A stretch of 64,000 nt of DNA from Aquabacterium commune (lineage in GTDB: Bacteria; Pseudomonadota; Gammaproteobacteria; Burkholderiales; Burkholderiaceae_C). Below, piece after piece: positions 12,079 to 21,293 of the stretch. Position 1 is the first letter of the stretch; each line of letters opens with the position of its first letter. A model generated the notes under the pieces. That model saw only the letters and a list, made by a program, of their open reading frames with translations. It was not told where the DNA came from and made no database searches. The DNA lies in the NCBI RefSeq assembly GCF_004362855.1, contig NZ_SNXW01000005.1, positions 124,001 through 188,000 on the forward strand, read 5' to 3'. A program made the position numbers and the translations under genes.

Positions 12079-13173
12079 ATGGCCTTCGACACCCAAACCC
12101 CGTACAACACGCTTCCTGACCTGCCCCCTGCTGGAGACATTGAAACGCGCGCCGTGCTCAAGGCTTGTATTGAAGCTCGCGCCGCTGTCGCCGAGGTCAA
12201 GGCAGCCGGCCTGCTCGTGCCCAACCAGGGCGTGCTGATCAACAGCATCCCCCTGCTTGAAGCCCAGGCCAGCAGCGAGATCGAGAACATCGTCACCACG
12301 ACAGACCAGATGTTCCTGTTCGACGGCGCCAGCGAATCCGAAGCCGACCCCGCGACCAAAGAGGCGCTTCGCTACCGTGCCGCACTCTGGCAAGGCTTTC
12401 AGCAACTCAAAGACCGCCCGCTGACGACCAACACGGCCGTCCAGATCTGCCGGGCGATCAAAGGCGTTGAACTCGACATCCGCAAGACCCCTGGCACCAC
12501 CTTGCGCAACGAACGCAGTGGAGAGACCATTTACACCCCGCCTGAAGGCGAAGCTCTGCTGCGCGACAAGCTGGCCAATTGGGAGCAGTTCATGCATGGC
12601 GCCCTGGCCGGTACCGATGCGCTGGACCCATTGGTGCGCATGGCCATCGGGCACTATCAATTCGAAGCCATCCACCCCTTTGTGGACGGCAATGGCCGCA
12701 CGGGGCGTGTGCTCAACCTGTTGTACCTGGTCGATCAGGGTCTGCTGGACATCCCGGTGCTGTACCTGAGCCGTCACATCATCCGTAACAAGGCTGACTA
12801 CTACAACGGCCTGTTGGCCGTGACCACCGATGGCGCCTGGGAGCCGTGGATTCTGTACATGCTGCGCGGCGTGGCCGAGACCGCACGCTGGACCACACGC
12901 AAGATCGTGGCGCTGCGATCCCTGATCGAAGAGACTGCCGAGCGCATTCGCACGCAAGCACCCCAGATCTACAGCCGCGAGCTGGCCGAACTGATCTTCG
13001 TGCGGCCGTATTGCCGCATTGGCCATCTGGTCGAGGCGGGCCTGGGCCATCGGCAAACGGCGAGCGTGCACCTCAAGCAACTCGTGGCCATTGGTATCCT
13101 TCGAGAACACAAATTAGGGCGGGAGAAGCTGTTCCTCAATCCCGGCTTCATCGAGTTGCTCAAACAGGATTGA
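12079..13173 (+). CDS. Fic family protein, self-inhibited (class II) AMPylator type with C-terminal winged helix
   Basis: Fic proteins usually transfer AMP from ATP to hydroxyl groups of target proteins. The 364 residues carry the full catalytic motif HPFVDGNGRTGR (199-210). A matching N-terminal inhibitory helix motif SSEIEN (65-70) fits (S/T)xxxE(G/N), so this is a class II, self-repressed Fic. The C-terminal part (about 285-364: SRELAELIFVRPYCRIGHLV, then RQTASVHLKQLVAIGILREH) looks like a winged helix-turn-helix. Length and layout resemble the Shewanella SoFic type. No clear ribosome site precedes the ATG, which abuts the operator repeats. The stop lies 11 bases before jetA, so fic heads the jetABCD operon. 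Confidence 0.9.
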   Translation: MAFDTQTPYNTLPDLPPAGDIETRAVLKACIEARAAVAEVKAAGLLVPNQGVLINSIPLLEAQASSEIENIVTTTDQMFLFDGASESEADPATKEALRYRAALWQGFQQLKDRPLTTNTAVQICRAIKGVELDIRKTPGTTLRNERSGETIYTPPEGEALLRDKLANWEQFMHGALAGTDALDPLVRMAIGHYQFEAIHPFVDGNGRTGRVLNLLYLVDQGLLDIPVLYLSRHIIRNKADYYNGLLAVTTDGAWEPWILYMLRGVAETARWTTRKIVALRSLIEETAERIRTQAPQIYSRELAELIFVRPYCRIGHLVEAGLGHRQTASVHLKQLVAIGILREHKLGREKLFLNPGFIELLKQD

Positions 13174-13184
13174 ACGGTCACGCC

Positions 13185-14627
13185 ATGCAGCACCCCTTCT
13201 TCACAGGCCCGCAAGAGCACTTCTTTCGGCCTTTGACACACGGAGACAGGGAGTGCTGCGCAACCGTACTCAGAAATCTTTTTGACCGGATACATGGCCC
13301 CAACGCGGACTACTCTGAAGCCCTGACACGCGATGTGGTCCTCAACATCATCTTGCAGGCACTCTCAGATCCTCTCCTTCGTGCTTCGGTGTTCGACATG
13401 GCACGGACCACCACAGCGGACGAAGAGCGACTGTATGCCAATGAGTTGTTGCGCAAATTGAAGGAGCACGGTTGGCTGGAGGACTACAAGGACCCCATCG
13501 ACCTCAAGCCCACACTCAAACTGACCCGTGCTGGCAAAGTCATGTCGGAAGCCTTGTCCAGCTTGGACAACTCTCGCGGCAAAACCCGCCAGCGCAATAT
13601 GCGTTCCGCCAAAAAAGCGCTGTCGGCCTTTGTCGCCAGCCAAGATGCAGACGAGTTGCTCGATGCCTATGACTTCGCCGCCCGTGTTGTCCAAGATCTG
13701 CAAGACGATATCGAGTACTTTCGCAGCCTCATTCAAAGCCTGACGCGAGAAGCTTTGGCTCAAAAAATCGCTTGGGGTGAATTCAATGAATTCATCGACA
13801 AGCGATTTGCCAAGGAATATGCAGTGCGTCTGGTGGCAGATTCGGCTGAGCGCCACCGAGGTCAACTCATGGAGTTGCTTGACATGGCCAGAGCCTTGCC
13901 ACAAGAAGATCGTGCCGTGGTCGATGAGCACCTGCTTCAGCGAGCTGTCTGGCTGGAAACGCACGCCACCTGGCGCAGCCCCACGCTGTGGCTGTGTGAC
14001 CGCATGGAAAGCATGGTGGACGCAGCCTGCAATCTCAAGCTGCCCATGTTGCGATCGGAGATGAACAACTATGTCCGACGCTTCACCAGCCTGCTTCGGC
14101 AAGCGCTCTCACTGGACTATGGTGCCGAATCTGCCCTGGGCCGCACCATGAGCTGGCTCAAAGAGCGTGAGGCAGATGAACGAAGTGACCTGCTCGAAGC
14201 CCTGTGCGCACGACTGGGAACGACCGAAGTGAGGCTACCCGGGGCAGGAATGCGCTGGACCGTCCGCGACCGCGAAATCGAACACGCCCCGTTGGGTACC
14301 TTGGAGGTTAGCGAAGCCAGTCGGATTGAGGCATTGATGCGGCGCGCGGAAGCACAGGCCTTTGCATTCAGTGACCAGGATGTGCTCTCTGGCCTGCTGC
14401 CTCACCTCGCAGGCGGGCGCTTGTCACTGGACCAGCTCCCCATCGACAACGCTGTGGACGCCGTTCGCATCCTGCATGCCGTTGGTGCAGCCAGATCATC
14501 GGAAGGCCGACGCTTCATGACGGCCCGCAAACGTGGGGACAGGGTGGAAAACGACTTCTTCACCGCCGACAATTTTGAACTAGAAGCCGACCTCTCGGCC
14601 CTGTCTTCGCACACTGACCCAACTTGA
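13185..14627 (+). CDS. jetA: Wadjet anti-plasmid system protein JetA
   Basis: JetA is the kleisin-like (MukF-like) subunit of Wadjet, an SMC complex that recognises and cleaves small circular DNA. The 480-residue protein begins MQHPFFTGPQEHFFRPLTHG, close to the start of JetA (DUF5716-type) proteins. Next come a winged-helix-like N-terminal region (ILQALSDPLLRASVFDMA) and long helical segments (about 130-330). The assignment rests mainly on its place: it directly precedes DUF4194, SMC-like and TOPRIM-like genes in the exact Wadjet order. It starts 11 bases after fic, and the jetB ATG follows four bases after its stop. Confidence 0.88.
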   Translation: MQHPFFTGPQEHFFRPLTHGDRECCATVLRNLFDRIHGPNADYSEALTRDVVLNIILQALSDPLLRASVFDMARTTTADEERLYANELLRKLKEHGWLEDYKDPIDLKPTLKLTRAGKVMSEALSSLDNSRGKTRQRNMRSAKKALSAFVASQDADELLDAYDFAARVVQDLQDDIEYFRSLIQSLTREALAQKIAWGEFNEFIDKRFAKEYAVRLVADSAERHRGQLMELLDMARALPQEDRAVVDEHLLQRAVWLETHATWRSPTLWLCDRMESMVDAACNLKLPMLRSEMNNYVRRFTSLLRQALSLDYGAESALGRTMSWLKEREADERSDLLEALCARLGTTEVRLPGAGMRWTVRDREIEHAPLGTLEVSEASRIEALMRRAEAQAFAFSDQDVLSGLLPHLAGGRLSLDQLPIDNAVDAVRILHAVGAARSSEGRRFMTARKRGDRVENDFFTADNFELEADLSALSSHTDPT

Positions 14628-14631
14628 CCAG

Positions 14632-15354
14632 ATGCTGCAGTCGCTTCAACACTACATGGAGGCCCGCCTGAGCACTGAGGGTGCGGGCAACATCAAGCCA
14701 GATCACTTTGCCGAGCTGGCCGGGCGATTGCTCGCCAGCGGCGTGCTCTGGCGCGACTATTCCAAACCCGAGGCACAAGCGTATGACGCAGCCGTGCAAT
14801 GCGAGCAACTGCTGCGCGAATACTTTGCCGCCATTGGCTTTGTGTTGACCCATGACCTGGATGCGATGCTGTTCCGCCTGTATCCCCCTGGGGGCACTGG
14901 CGATGGCGAGGACGATGGCGTCAAAAAGCTCAAGGCGCGTTTGAGCCCCACCTTTGTGGCGGCCTGTGTGGCCCTGCGCTTTCTCTACACCGAGGGGCTC
15001 ACCGGCAAACGCGAGCTGATCGACGAGCAATTGGTCATCAGCCTGGAAGAGCTTTCGCAAGCCGTGGTGTCACTGCTGGGGCATGCGTTGCCCGCGTCCG
15101 CATCTGAACGACTGGCTTTGCTGCGCGACCTCAAGAAGCACCGCATCGTGCGCTTCCACGAAGGCGACGACGCCGGGCACATGGACATGCTGCTGGGCGT
15201 GTTGCGCCCTGTCATGAGCTTTGTGAGCGATGAGGCGCTGGAAGATGCCCTGGCGCTGGCCAAACAGGCCGCGCAGAACCGACGTGCCCGTGCTCCAAAG
15301 CCAACCCCATCGCCCGCCACTGACACACCCGTCGACAACGAAGGCGGCCCATGA
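14632..15354 (+). CDS. jetB: Wadjet protein JetB (DUF4194, MukE-like)
   Basis: JetB is the KITE/MukE-like subunit that bridges kleisin and SMC heads. The 240 residues contain helical winged-helix-like sequence (FAELAGRLLASGVLWRDYSK; FFAAIGFVLTHD-type segment YFAAIGFVLTHDLDAMLFRL) and LLRDLKKHRIVRFHEGDD, a typical DUF4194 wing. The C-terminus is an Ala/Pro-rich tail (about 215-240). Its TGA overlaps the jetC ATG by four bases (ATGA at 15351), a sign of coupled translation. The function comes from family knowledge and gene order. Confidence 0.88.
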   Translation: MLQSLQHYMEARLSTEGAGNIKPDHFAELAGRLLASGVLWRDYSKPEAQAYDAAVQCEQLLREYFAAIGFVLTHDLDAMLFRLYPPGGTGDGEDDGVKKLKARLSPTFVAACVALRFLYTEGLTGKRELIDEQLVISLEELSQAVVSLLGHALPASASERLALLRDLKKHRIVRFHEGDDAGHMDMLLGVLRPVMSFVSDEALEDALALAKQAAQNRRARAPKPTPSPATDTPVDNEGGP

Positions 15355-18300
15355 AGATCGCCAAGCTCATCACCTGGCAATGGGGATCATTGGACAGCCG
15401 CGAGTGGGACTTTGCCGACACCGTGCTGCTGACGGGCGAATCCGGATCGGGCAAGTCCACCTTGCTGGATGCCATCCAGACGCTGTTGACGGCGGCACAC
15501 CATCATCTGGTGCAGTTCAACATCGGCCAGGATGAATCCACCCAAAGCCGACGAGGGGGCAAAGAGCCTCGCACCTTGCAGGCCTATGCCTTGGGCCAAC
15601 AGGCTGACGGCGTGTTCCTGCGCAAACGCTCGACCAGTTATGTGGCCTTGGTCTTCACGGCCTCGCCAAAGGAAGATGATCAAGAAAACACCTTCACGGC
15701 CATGGTCGGCGTCGAGGCACACGAAGATGGCGGCAAGCCCATGCTGTCCAAGAGCCAGTTCTTCATCGTCCGCCAGGCTTTGGGCCTGACGCAACTGCTG
15801 CGTCCAGCAGGCGACATATTGCCCGCATCGGCCTGGCCGCTCAAAGAACTGTATGTGCAACTGCAGCAGCAAGCCAAGCTGGTTCAGCGCTTTGAAGACA
15901 AGACCAATTACCTGACCCACTTGTATGGCGCACTGATGGGCAAGACCTCATTGTCCGAGCCCGAGGCATTCCGGTCAGCCAAATCGCTGGTCAAAGCCAT
16001 GGCCTACAAGGAGCTGGGCAACGTCAATGACCTGGTGCGCGATGAAATCCTGGACCCCCATGATTTCAGCAAAGACCTCGACAAGATGCGCGAGTTGATG
16101 CGCTCGATGGCCGGGCTCAAAGCCGAGGCCGAGCGACTGCAGTTGAACATCGATCGCCTGGAAAAGGTCGAACAGTCAGCCCAGCATGTGCTTGGCCAGG
16201 CTCGGCGCTTTGTGCTCACCACCATCGCCTACGCGAAGCGCATCGTTATGGAGGCGGTGTCTGAATTGGAAACGGTTCAACGCCAGATCACGGCACAAAA
16301 CAAACTCAACGCCGCCGCCAACGAACGCCTGGCTCAGTTGCATGACACGCGCATCCTGTTGGATGGCCAATGGCGTGCCATCGAGGACCGCCTCAAAGAC
16401 AGCGATGTAGCACAGCGCAAGCGCACGTTGGAAGATGACATCGCCCGCCAATCCGAGCAGTTCCGTAAAGGATGGCTGCAAATCCACCAAGCCGCGAAGG
16501 CGATGTCTGACCTGGCGCGCAGCCTGAACCAATTGTTGGCGTTGGACCTCGGCCAAATGCCTTTGCTCGCCCAGGCCGTTGACGCACTGCGGCCATCTGG
16601 CCAAGCCACGTTGGCAGCTTGGCAAACCATGCAAGACACCTTCTTGCAAAGCGAGGTGGCGCTCAACGCCGAACTGCCTGCGTTCGACCTTGAAGCCTTT
16701 GATGCGGACCTGGACCGACTTCGACAAGGCATCCAGGGGCACGATGAATCGCTGACCAGTGTGGTAAGCACGGCACTGGGTGATCTGCACCATCAACAGC
16801 GGCAACTTCAGGACGAGCAAACACAGCGGGAGGCTGAGCTTCGGTTGCTGCAAAAAGGTCAATCGTCTGCACGTCCAGAAATCATCGCCGCATTGGAGAT
16901 GCTCAGGCGCGATGCTCCTCATGCTCAGGCTCATCTGCTGGCCGAACTGGTTGAGCCGCGAGATACAAAGGGTGCGCCGTCATGGCAACAAGCCATTGAG
17001 GGCTATATGAATGCAGACCGCTTTTCAATCATTGTGAAAGCCGGTACAGAGGCTCATTGCACTCGGCTGGTCAAGAAGCAGTTCCCACATCGGTCTGCCA
17101 AGGTTGTGCAGGGCAGCAAGGCCATGGAGGACACAGAAGGCCGCCGCCTTGAATCCAATGCCGTCATGCATGAACTGATTTGCACCCACCCCGTAGCCAA
17201 GGCCTTCCTGATGGCTCAATACGGCCGTGTTCGCAAGGTCGATACCGAAGATGAACTGAGCCGCACGGCACAAGGACTGATGATCGAAGGCGTGGGCAGC
17301 CGAGGCTACGGCATGTTTTCTTGTCGCATGGATGAGCGTGAGCTTGTCTTCGGGCAAGCATCGCGCCAGCGGCGCATCGCCTGGTGCGAAGCAGAACTCA
17401 CTCGCCTTGACCGTGGCATCACGTCGATTGACAGCCTCAAGCAATCACTCAATGCTATTCATCGCCTGTTCGTCGGCGCGCCTTTCACCCCGCTTGCGCC
17501 CTTGATGCAAGACGTGCTGACTGCTCAGCTTCAGTACGCAGACTCGGCTCGCACGCTGTCCACACTGGACCTCAGCTCCATTGCCGAACTGGAGAAAGAG
17601 CAACAAGCACTCCAAACACGCATCCAGGAGCATCAGGACGAACATGACAAAGAGCAACAGGCCATTGGCGCGGCCAACAGCAAGCTGGGCGATTTGCAAC
17701 TGCGGCAACAGGCCCTGCAAAATCGCTTGCCGGCCTTGCAAGATGAGCAGTTGAACGCCACGGTCTGGGCAAGCCGCTTTGTGCAAGGCGCCCCCGGTCA
17801 AGCCACCGAGCGCCAGTTGTTGAACGAGGCCCAGGTATTGGCTGAAGATCCTGACACCAGCCCAGACGCCATGCGCCAACGCATCAGCAGCATGAACAGT
17901 GTGCTGCCCGTGTCTTTGCGTGAGCTCAACACCCAGGTGCAGTCCTACCTGGTGGGCGCCCGTCAGGAGCAGGAACGCTTTGCTTTCGTTGAACCGCCAC
18001 GCAGCCACGACAAGGGTCACGACAAACTCGAAGACATCCTCAGCACCTTGCAGACCCTGCTGCAAAACGTCGCAGAGCAATTGCACCGTCAACGCGCCAT
18101 AGGGCTGGCCGAAAACAAACAGCATCTGGCAGAGGGCGAGCGACGCTTCAATGAGGTCTTTACCAGCAGCTTTTGCTTCAAAGTGCGAGACCAGATACGC
18201 CAAGGCGCATCCACCCTGCAAAAGCTCAACCGCGAATTGCGCAACATCCAGTTTGGCACGGACACCTACGCGCTGGACTGGGACTGGATCCCGCGTCTGC

Positions 18301-19004
18301 AAAAGGTCTACGACTTCTTCGAGGTGGTAGAAAGCCTGGCCGACACCTTCGAAAAAGACCAGGTATCCCTGTTTGACTCGCCCCGCCTGGGCGAGGCCCA
18401 CCGCGACACCGCGCACGAGATACGTAAGCTGCTGTTGGCCAACGACCAAGGTGCCTCTGAGCGGGCACTCAAAGAGCTGGCTGACTATCGCAACTATCGG
18501 CGCTACGACATCATCAGGCACAGCCCTGTGGGGCAGACCAGGCTGTCCACTTGGGGAACAGGTTCCGGCGGTGAGCTGGAGACGCCGTTCTATGTCGTTC
18601 GATCGGCCGTGCTGGCGCACGCCCTTGGGCATTTTGGCCGCGAACGCCAAGGTGCACCCGCATTGCGCCTCATGCTGTCAGACGAAGCTTTCTCGAAAAT
18701 GGACGAGTCACGCTCACGCAATGTGTTGCAGTTCCTGTCAGGCACATTGGGCTTACAGCTGATTGTGGCCATGCCCACCTCGAAGTCCGGCGCGGTCAAG
18801 CCCGAGTTTGACAAAGAGTTCACGTTCTCTAAGGTGCTGGCCTCGCGTGATGGCAAAGAATTGTTCGTCAGCGAGGTTCAGGAGAAAACGCTCAAACGAG
18901 ATGCCTTGAGCACACTGTGGCGACACCATGCGGAGCAGGCCCGTGCAGCAGCCAAACGAGACTACCTGGCTGCGCAATCAGGTACGGAGGCACCTGATGC
19001 CTGA
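15351..19004 (+). CDS. jetC: Wadjet SMC-like ATPase JetC (MukB/SbcC-like)
   Basis: JetC is the SMC motor that loops or extrudes plasmid DNA in Wadjet. The 1217-residue protein has an N-terminal half-ATPase with Walker A GESGSGKST (29-37). Two long coiled-coil regions (about 270-480 and 730-960) flank a globular hinge-like middle (about 540-690). The C-terminal half-ATPase has the ABC signature GTGSGGE (about 1070) and Walker B LRLMLSDEAFSKMD (about 1105). All key motifs are intact, so the ATPase should be active. It overlaps jetB by 4 and jetD by 8 bases. Confidence 0.95.
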   Translation: MKIAKLITWQWGSLDSREWDFADTVLLTGESGSGKSTLLDAIQTLLTAAHHHLVQFNIGQDESTQSRRGGKEPRTLQAYALGQQADGVFLRKRSTSYVALVFTASPKEDDQENTFTAMVGVEAHEDGGKPMLSKSQFFIVRQALGLTQLLRPAGDILPASAWPLKELYVQLQQQAKLVQRFEDKTNYLTHLYGALMGKTSLSEPEAFRSAKSLVKAMAYKELGNVNDLVRDEILDPHDFSKDLDKMRELMRSMAGLKAEAERLQLNIDRLEKVEQSAQHVLGQARRFVLTTIAYAKRIVMEAVSELETVQRQITAQNKLNAAANERLAQLHDTRILLDGQWRAIEDRLKDSDVAQRKRTLEDDIARQSEQFRKGWLQIHQAAKAMSDLARSLNQLLALDLGQMPLLAQAVDALRPSGQATLAAWQTMQDTFLQSEVALNAELPAFDLEAFDADLDRLRQGIQGHDESLTSVVSTALGDLHHQQRQLQDEQTQREAELRLLQKGQSSARPEIIAALEMLRRDAPHAQAHLLAELVEPRDTKGAPSWQQAIEGYMNADRFSIIVKAGTEAHCTRLVKKQFPHRSAKVVQGSKAMEDTEGRRLESNAVMHELICTHPVAKAFLMAQYGRVRKVDTEDELSRTAQGLMIEGVGSRGYGMFSCRMDERELVFGQASRQRRIAWCEAELTRLDRGITSIDSLKQSLNAIHRLFVGAPFTPLAPLMQDVLTAQLQYADSARTLSTLDLSSIAELEKEQQALQTRIQEHQDEHDKEQQAIGAANSKLGDLQLRQQALQNRLPALQDEQLNATVWASRFVQGAPGQATERQLLNEAQVLAEDPDTSPDAMRQRISSMNSVLPVSLRELNTQVQSYLVGARQEQERFAFVEPPRSHDKGHDKLEDILSTLQTLLQNVAEQLHRQRAIGLAENKQHLAEGERRFNEVFTSSFCFKVRDQIRQGASTLQKLNRELRNIQFGTDTYALDWDWIPRLQKVYDFFEVVESLADTFEKDQVSLFDSPRLGEAHRDTAHEIRKLLLANDQGASERALKELADYRNYRRYDIIRHSPVGQTRLSTWGTGSGGELETPFYVVRSAVLAHALGHFGRERQGAPALRLMLSDEAFSKMDESRSRNVLQFLSGTLGLQLIVAMPTSKSGAVKPEFDKEFTFSKVLASRDGKELFVSEVQEKTLKRDALSTLWRHHAEQARAAAKRDYLAAQSGTEAPDA

Positions 19005-20157
19005 TCCCGATCTCTTCCTCTTGCGTCTTGCGAGAGCGCTGCTGGACAAGGCTGAACGTACTGGCAACGAACAGGGGATCAAACTCAAGCTCGACCGCAA
19101 GCACGCGCCGGAGCTATACGGACACATTGATGCCGATTCTCAACAGGCTGTGGTGCTCAAGCTGGAAACGCTTTGCGCCCTTGGTTGGACGACGCTGGAC
19201 CTTGGCAAGCCGCGCGACTTTGCGGGCTTTACAGATCGCGATCCTCATTTGGTCTTGCTCGATTTTGAAGCCCTTGCCGCCTGGTGCGGGTATCAACGTC
19301 GAGCCGACGCCTGGCATCGGCAGTTGATTCAATATATCGAACTCAGCGGTGCGTTTGGTGGCCCGGGCAACAGCGTACAAGCGGACCTGCTGGACTACTT
19401 GTCCAAGAGCCCTCTGCGCGCCCTGGAGGGCTGGCCCCTGCATGAGGCCGCCGATTGCTTGCTCGCGCTGCATGCACTGTGCGTATCTGGTCAGACTATG
19501 CCGCTTCGAGAGGCCTCTGCGCGCGTATTTCATGCTCGATCCAAAATATTGGATCATCGGGAAGAGTTGCTCCGACTGCTAGGTGCTGCGTCAGGCCAGC
19601 TATTTGAAGCACCGATCCAATTGCTTATGGCGTTCCCTGAAGAGCCAGAAAATTTTGACGCTGTACTGTTTGTAGAAAATCTCGTCACCTTCGAGCGCAT
19701 GGCCGACCACCGGCAAGCGGACTGGGCCCACATGGCACTGGTCTATGCCGCCGGCTTCAAAGCAGGGGCCAAGCGACTGCGCCACCCACAAGGATGCCGC
19801 ATCTACTCCCGCCAATCTGCGGCGCCGACCCAGGCCGCTTTGGAGCGGGCAGCGCGCTGGCTTTTCGATAATGCCGAGATGTCCGTCTTCTTTTTTGGAG
19901 ACCTTGATTTCGCAGGGATGCAGATCTTGGCCAGGTTGAGAGATGGCTTCCCCCAAGCATGTGCGTGGGAGACTGGCTATGCGCCATTGGCAGACATCTT
20001 GTCGCATCGACAAGGCCATCCACCAGAAGCCGCCGAGAAGTCAGGCCAGATTGACCCAGGCATCACGGGATGCACCTATGCAGACAACGTATTGCTGCCG
20101 CTGATGCGCCAATCACAACAATTTGCTGACCAGGAGAGCTATGTGGTCCGTGCATGA
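18997..20157 (+). CDS. jetD: Wadjet nuclease JetD (TOPRIM-like)
   Basis: JetD is the nuclease that cuts captured circular DNA in Wadjet; its C-terminal domain resembles the TOPRIM fold of topoisomerase VI/Spo11 (DUF2220). In this 386-residue protein the expected acidic residues are present: LFVENLVTFE (about 224) and the DxD motif in FFGDLDFAGMQ (about 299). The N-terminal part (DUF3322-like) contains winged-helix-like sequence. The ATG at 18997 follows a good ribosome site (ACGGAGG), and it overlaps the end of jetC by 8 bases. It is the last gene of the five-gene operon; I see no clear terminator behind it. Confidence 0.9.
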   Translation: MPDPDLFLLRLARALLDKAERTGNEQGIKLKLDRKHAPELYGHIDADSQQAVVLKLETLCALGWTTLDLGKPRDFAGFTDRDPHLVLLDFEALAAWCGYQRRADAWHRQLIQYIELSGAFGGPGNSVQADLLDYLSKSPLRALEGWPLHEAADCLLALHALCVSGQTMPLREASARVFHARSKILDHREELLRLLGAASGQLFEAPIQLLMAFPEEPENFDAVLFVENLVTFERMADHRQADWAHMALVYAAGFKAGAKRLRHPQGCRIYSRQSAAPTQAALERAARWLFDNAEMSVFFFGDLDFAGMQILARLRDGFPQACAWETGYAPLADILSHRQGHPPEAAEKSGQIDPGITGCTYADNVLLPLMRQSQQFADQESYVVRA

Positions 20158-20468
20158 ACAGCATGCGAACGGCTGATGCCGGCAAGGTTTCAGCAATTTT
20201 TCCCCTGAATGACTACAATTGCGGCATACATTCCTCTTGGTGCCATAACTTTGGCGCGGAGTAGGTCAGTCGTATCAACTTGTGTCGCTTTGAGTTTCTT
20301 GGCTATGTCGCGGCCGCTGCTAAGTGTTTGATTTGCAATGACATGCTGTCGCATTGACTTTGGCGCCCTACGGGTCGAGAAACAGGTCAAGCGGACGAAC
20401 AAGTGAAAGTCCCGCCCAGTTCTACGCGCCGTGACAGAGTGCGTGTCCGTGTGCCTTGCACCTGGGCG
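20158..20468. other. Gap between jetD and the next gene; possible gene fragment
   Basis: No convincing complete gene. On the reverse strand a 54-residue frame (20190-20354) reads MRQHVIANQTLSSGRDIAKK and ends APRGMYAAIVVIQGKNC. It looks protein-like but is not recognised and has no visible ribosome site, so it may be a leftover of an older insertion. The base composition is lower in GC than in the neighbours to the right. Confidence 0.35.
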
Positions 20469-21107
20469 TCAACGCACCGTGTATCCCCTCCCGTCCATGC
20501 AAGCCGCGACGGCCCGCTGGAACACATCGGCGTCCAGCAAGGCGGCTTGTTGCGTGGCGGCCCAGCGGTTGCACTCCTGGCGGTCACCCTCGGTTTGCGC
20601 GGGTGACTGTCCGTTGCGCGGGTAGATGACGGGCGTGGGCGGAGGCTTGATCGGCGCGGGCACATTGGCTTGCGCGGTTTCGACGCTGGGCGGCGGCGCC
20701 ACCACGGCGAAGCCTCGGCCCGGTGCGGGCAGGTAGTAGGCACCGTTGAGGTAGTAGTACATGGTGTTGCCGACCCAGACCGTCACGCAATCGGGTGGCA
20801 ACACCGGCACCAGGACGCCCACGGGTGGCGCGATCACCACGTAGCGGTCGGCATAGGGACGGAACCACACCCCGCTGTTGAAGAACAGGTGGCCGGTGCC
20901 GAATGCGATGCTCAGGCTGCCGCCAGGCAGGCCGTAGGCCACGTAGCCCACCGAGGGGTAGTAGTGGTTGTGGCTGTAGCGCGGATCGAAGCGCCAGGGG
21001 TCGCCACCGCGGCGGTGGTCGCCATGGCGGCGGTCAGCGTGTGCAGGCGCATGTGCCAGGGCCAGGGCCCCGAGCACGGCACACAAGAGGGTCGAACGGC
21101 ATCGCAT
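20469..21107 (-). CDS. Exported hypothetical protein (DUF6515-like)
   Basis: The 212-residue protein starts with a signal peptide, MRCRSTLLCAVLGALALAHA with cleavage near APAHADRR. A His/Arg-rich stretch follows, then a Tyr/Gly/Val/Pro-rich middle (PSVGYVAYGLPGGSLSIAFG; NTMYYYLNGAYYLPAPGRGF). The C-terminal domain has two cysteines (ECNRWAATQQ ... AACMDGRGYTVR). This resembles exported proteins of the DUF6515 or 'glycine-zipper' type common in Burkholderiales, probably cell-envelope associated. Its role is unknown. It is transcribed towards jetD and away from the decayed DUF2075-type gene. Confidence 0.8.
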   Translation of the reverse strand: MRCRSTLLCAVLGALALAHAPAHADRRHGDHRRGGDPWRFDPRYSHNHYYPSVGYVAYGLPGGSLSIAFGTGHLFFNSGVWFRPYADRYVVIAPPVGVLVPVLPPDCVTVWVGNTMYYYLNGAYYLPAPGRGFAVVAPPPSVETAQANVPAPIKPPPTPVIYPRNGQSPAQTEGDRQECNRWAATQQAALLDADVFQRAVAACMDGRGYTVR

Positions 21108-21293
21108 GGCATCACTCCTTCGTGTCGGTGTGGCCGACGTTCAGATGGTAGTGATCGCGCACTGCGTTGGCTGGGTCGGCAAGGCAAAGTTTTGCGATGC
21201 TGTTGAGGGGCTGCGCTCAGCCTTTCGGAGGAAGTGCGAACTGGCAGATGCGCCAACGAATTCGATTACCCTGGCGCGCAGGGAGAAGTTGCG

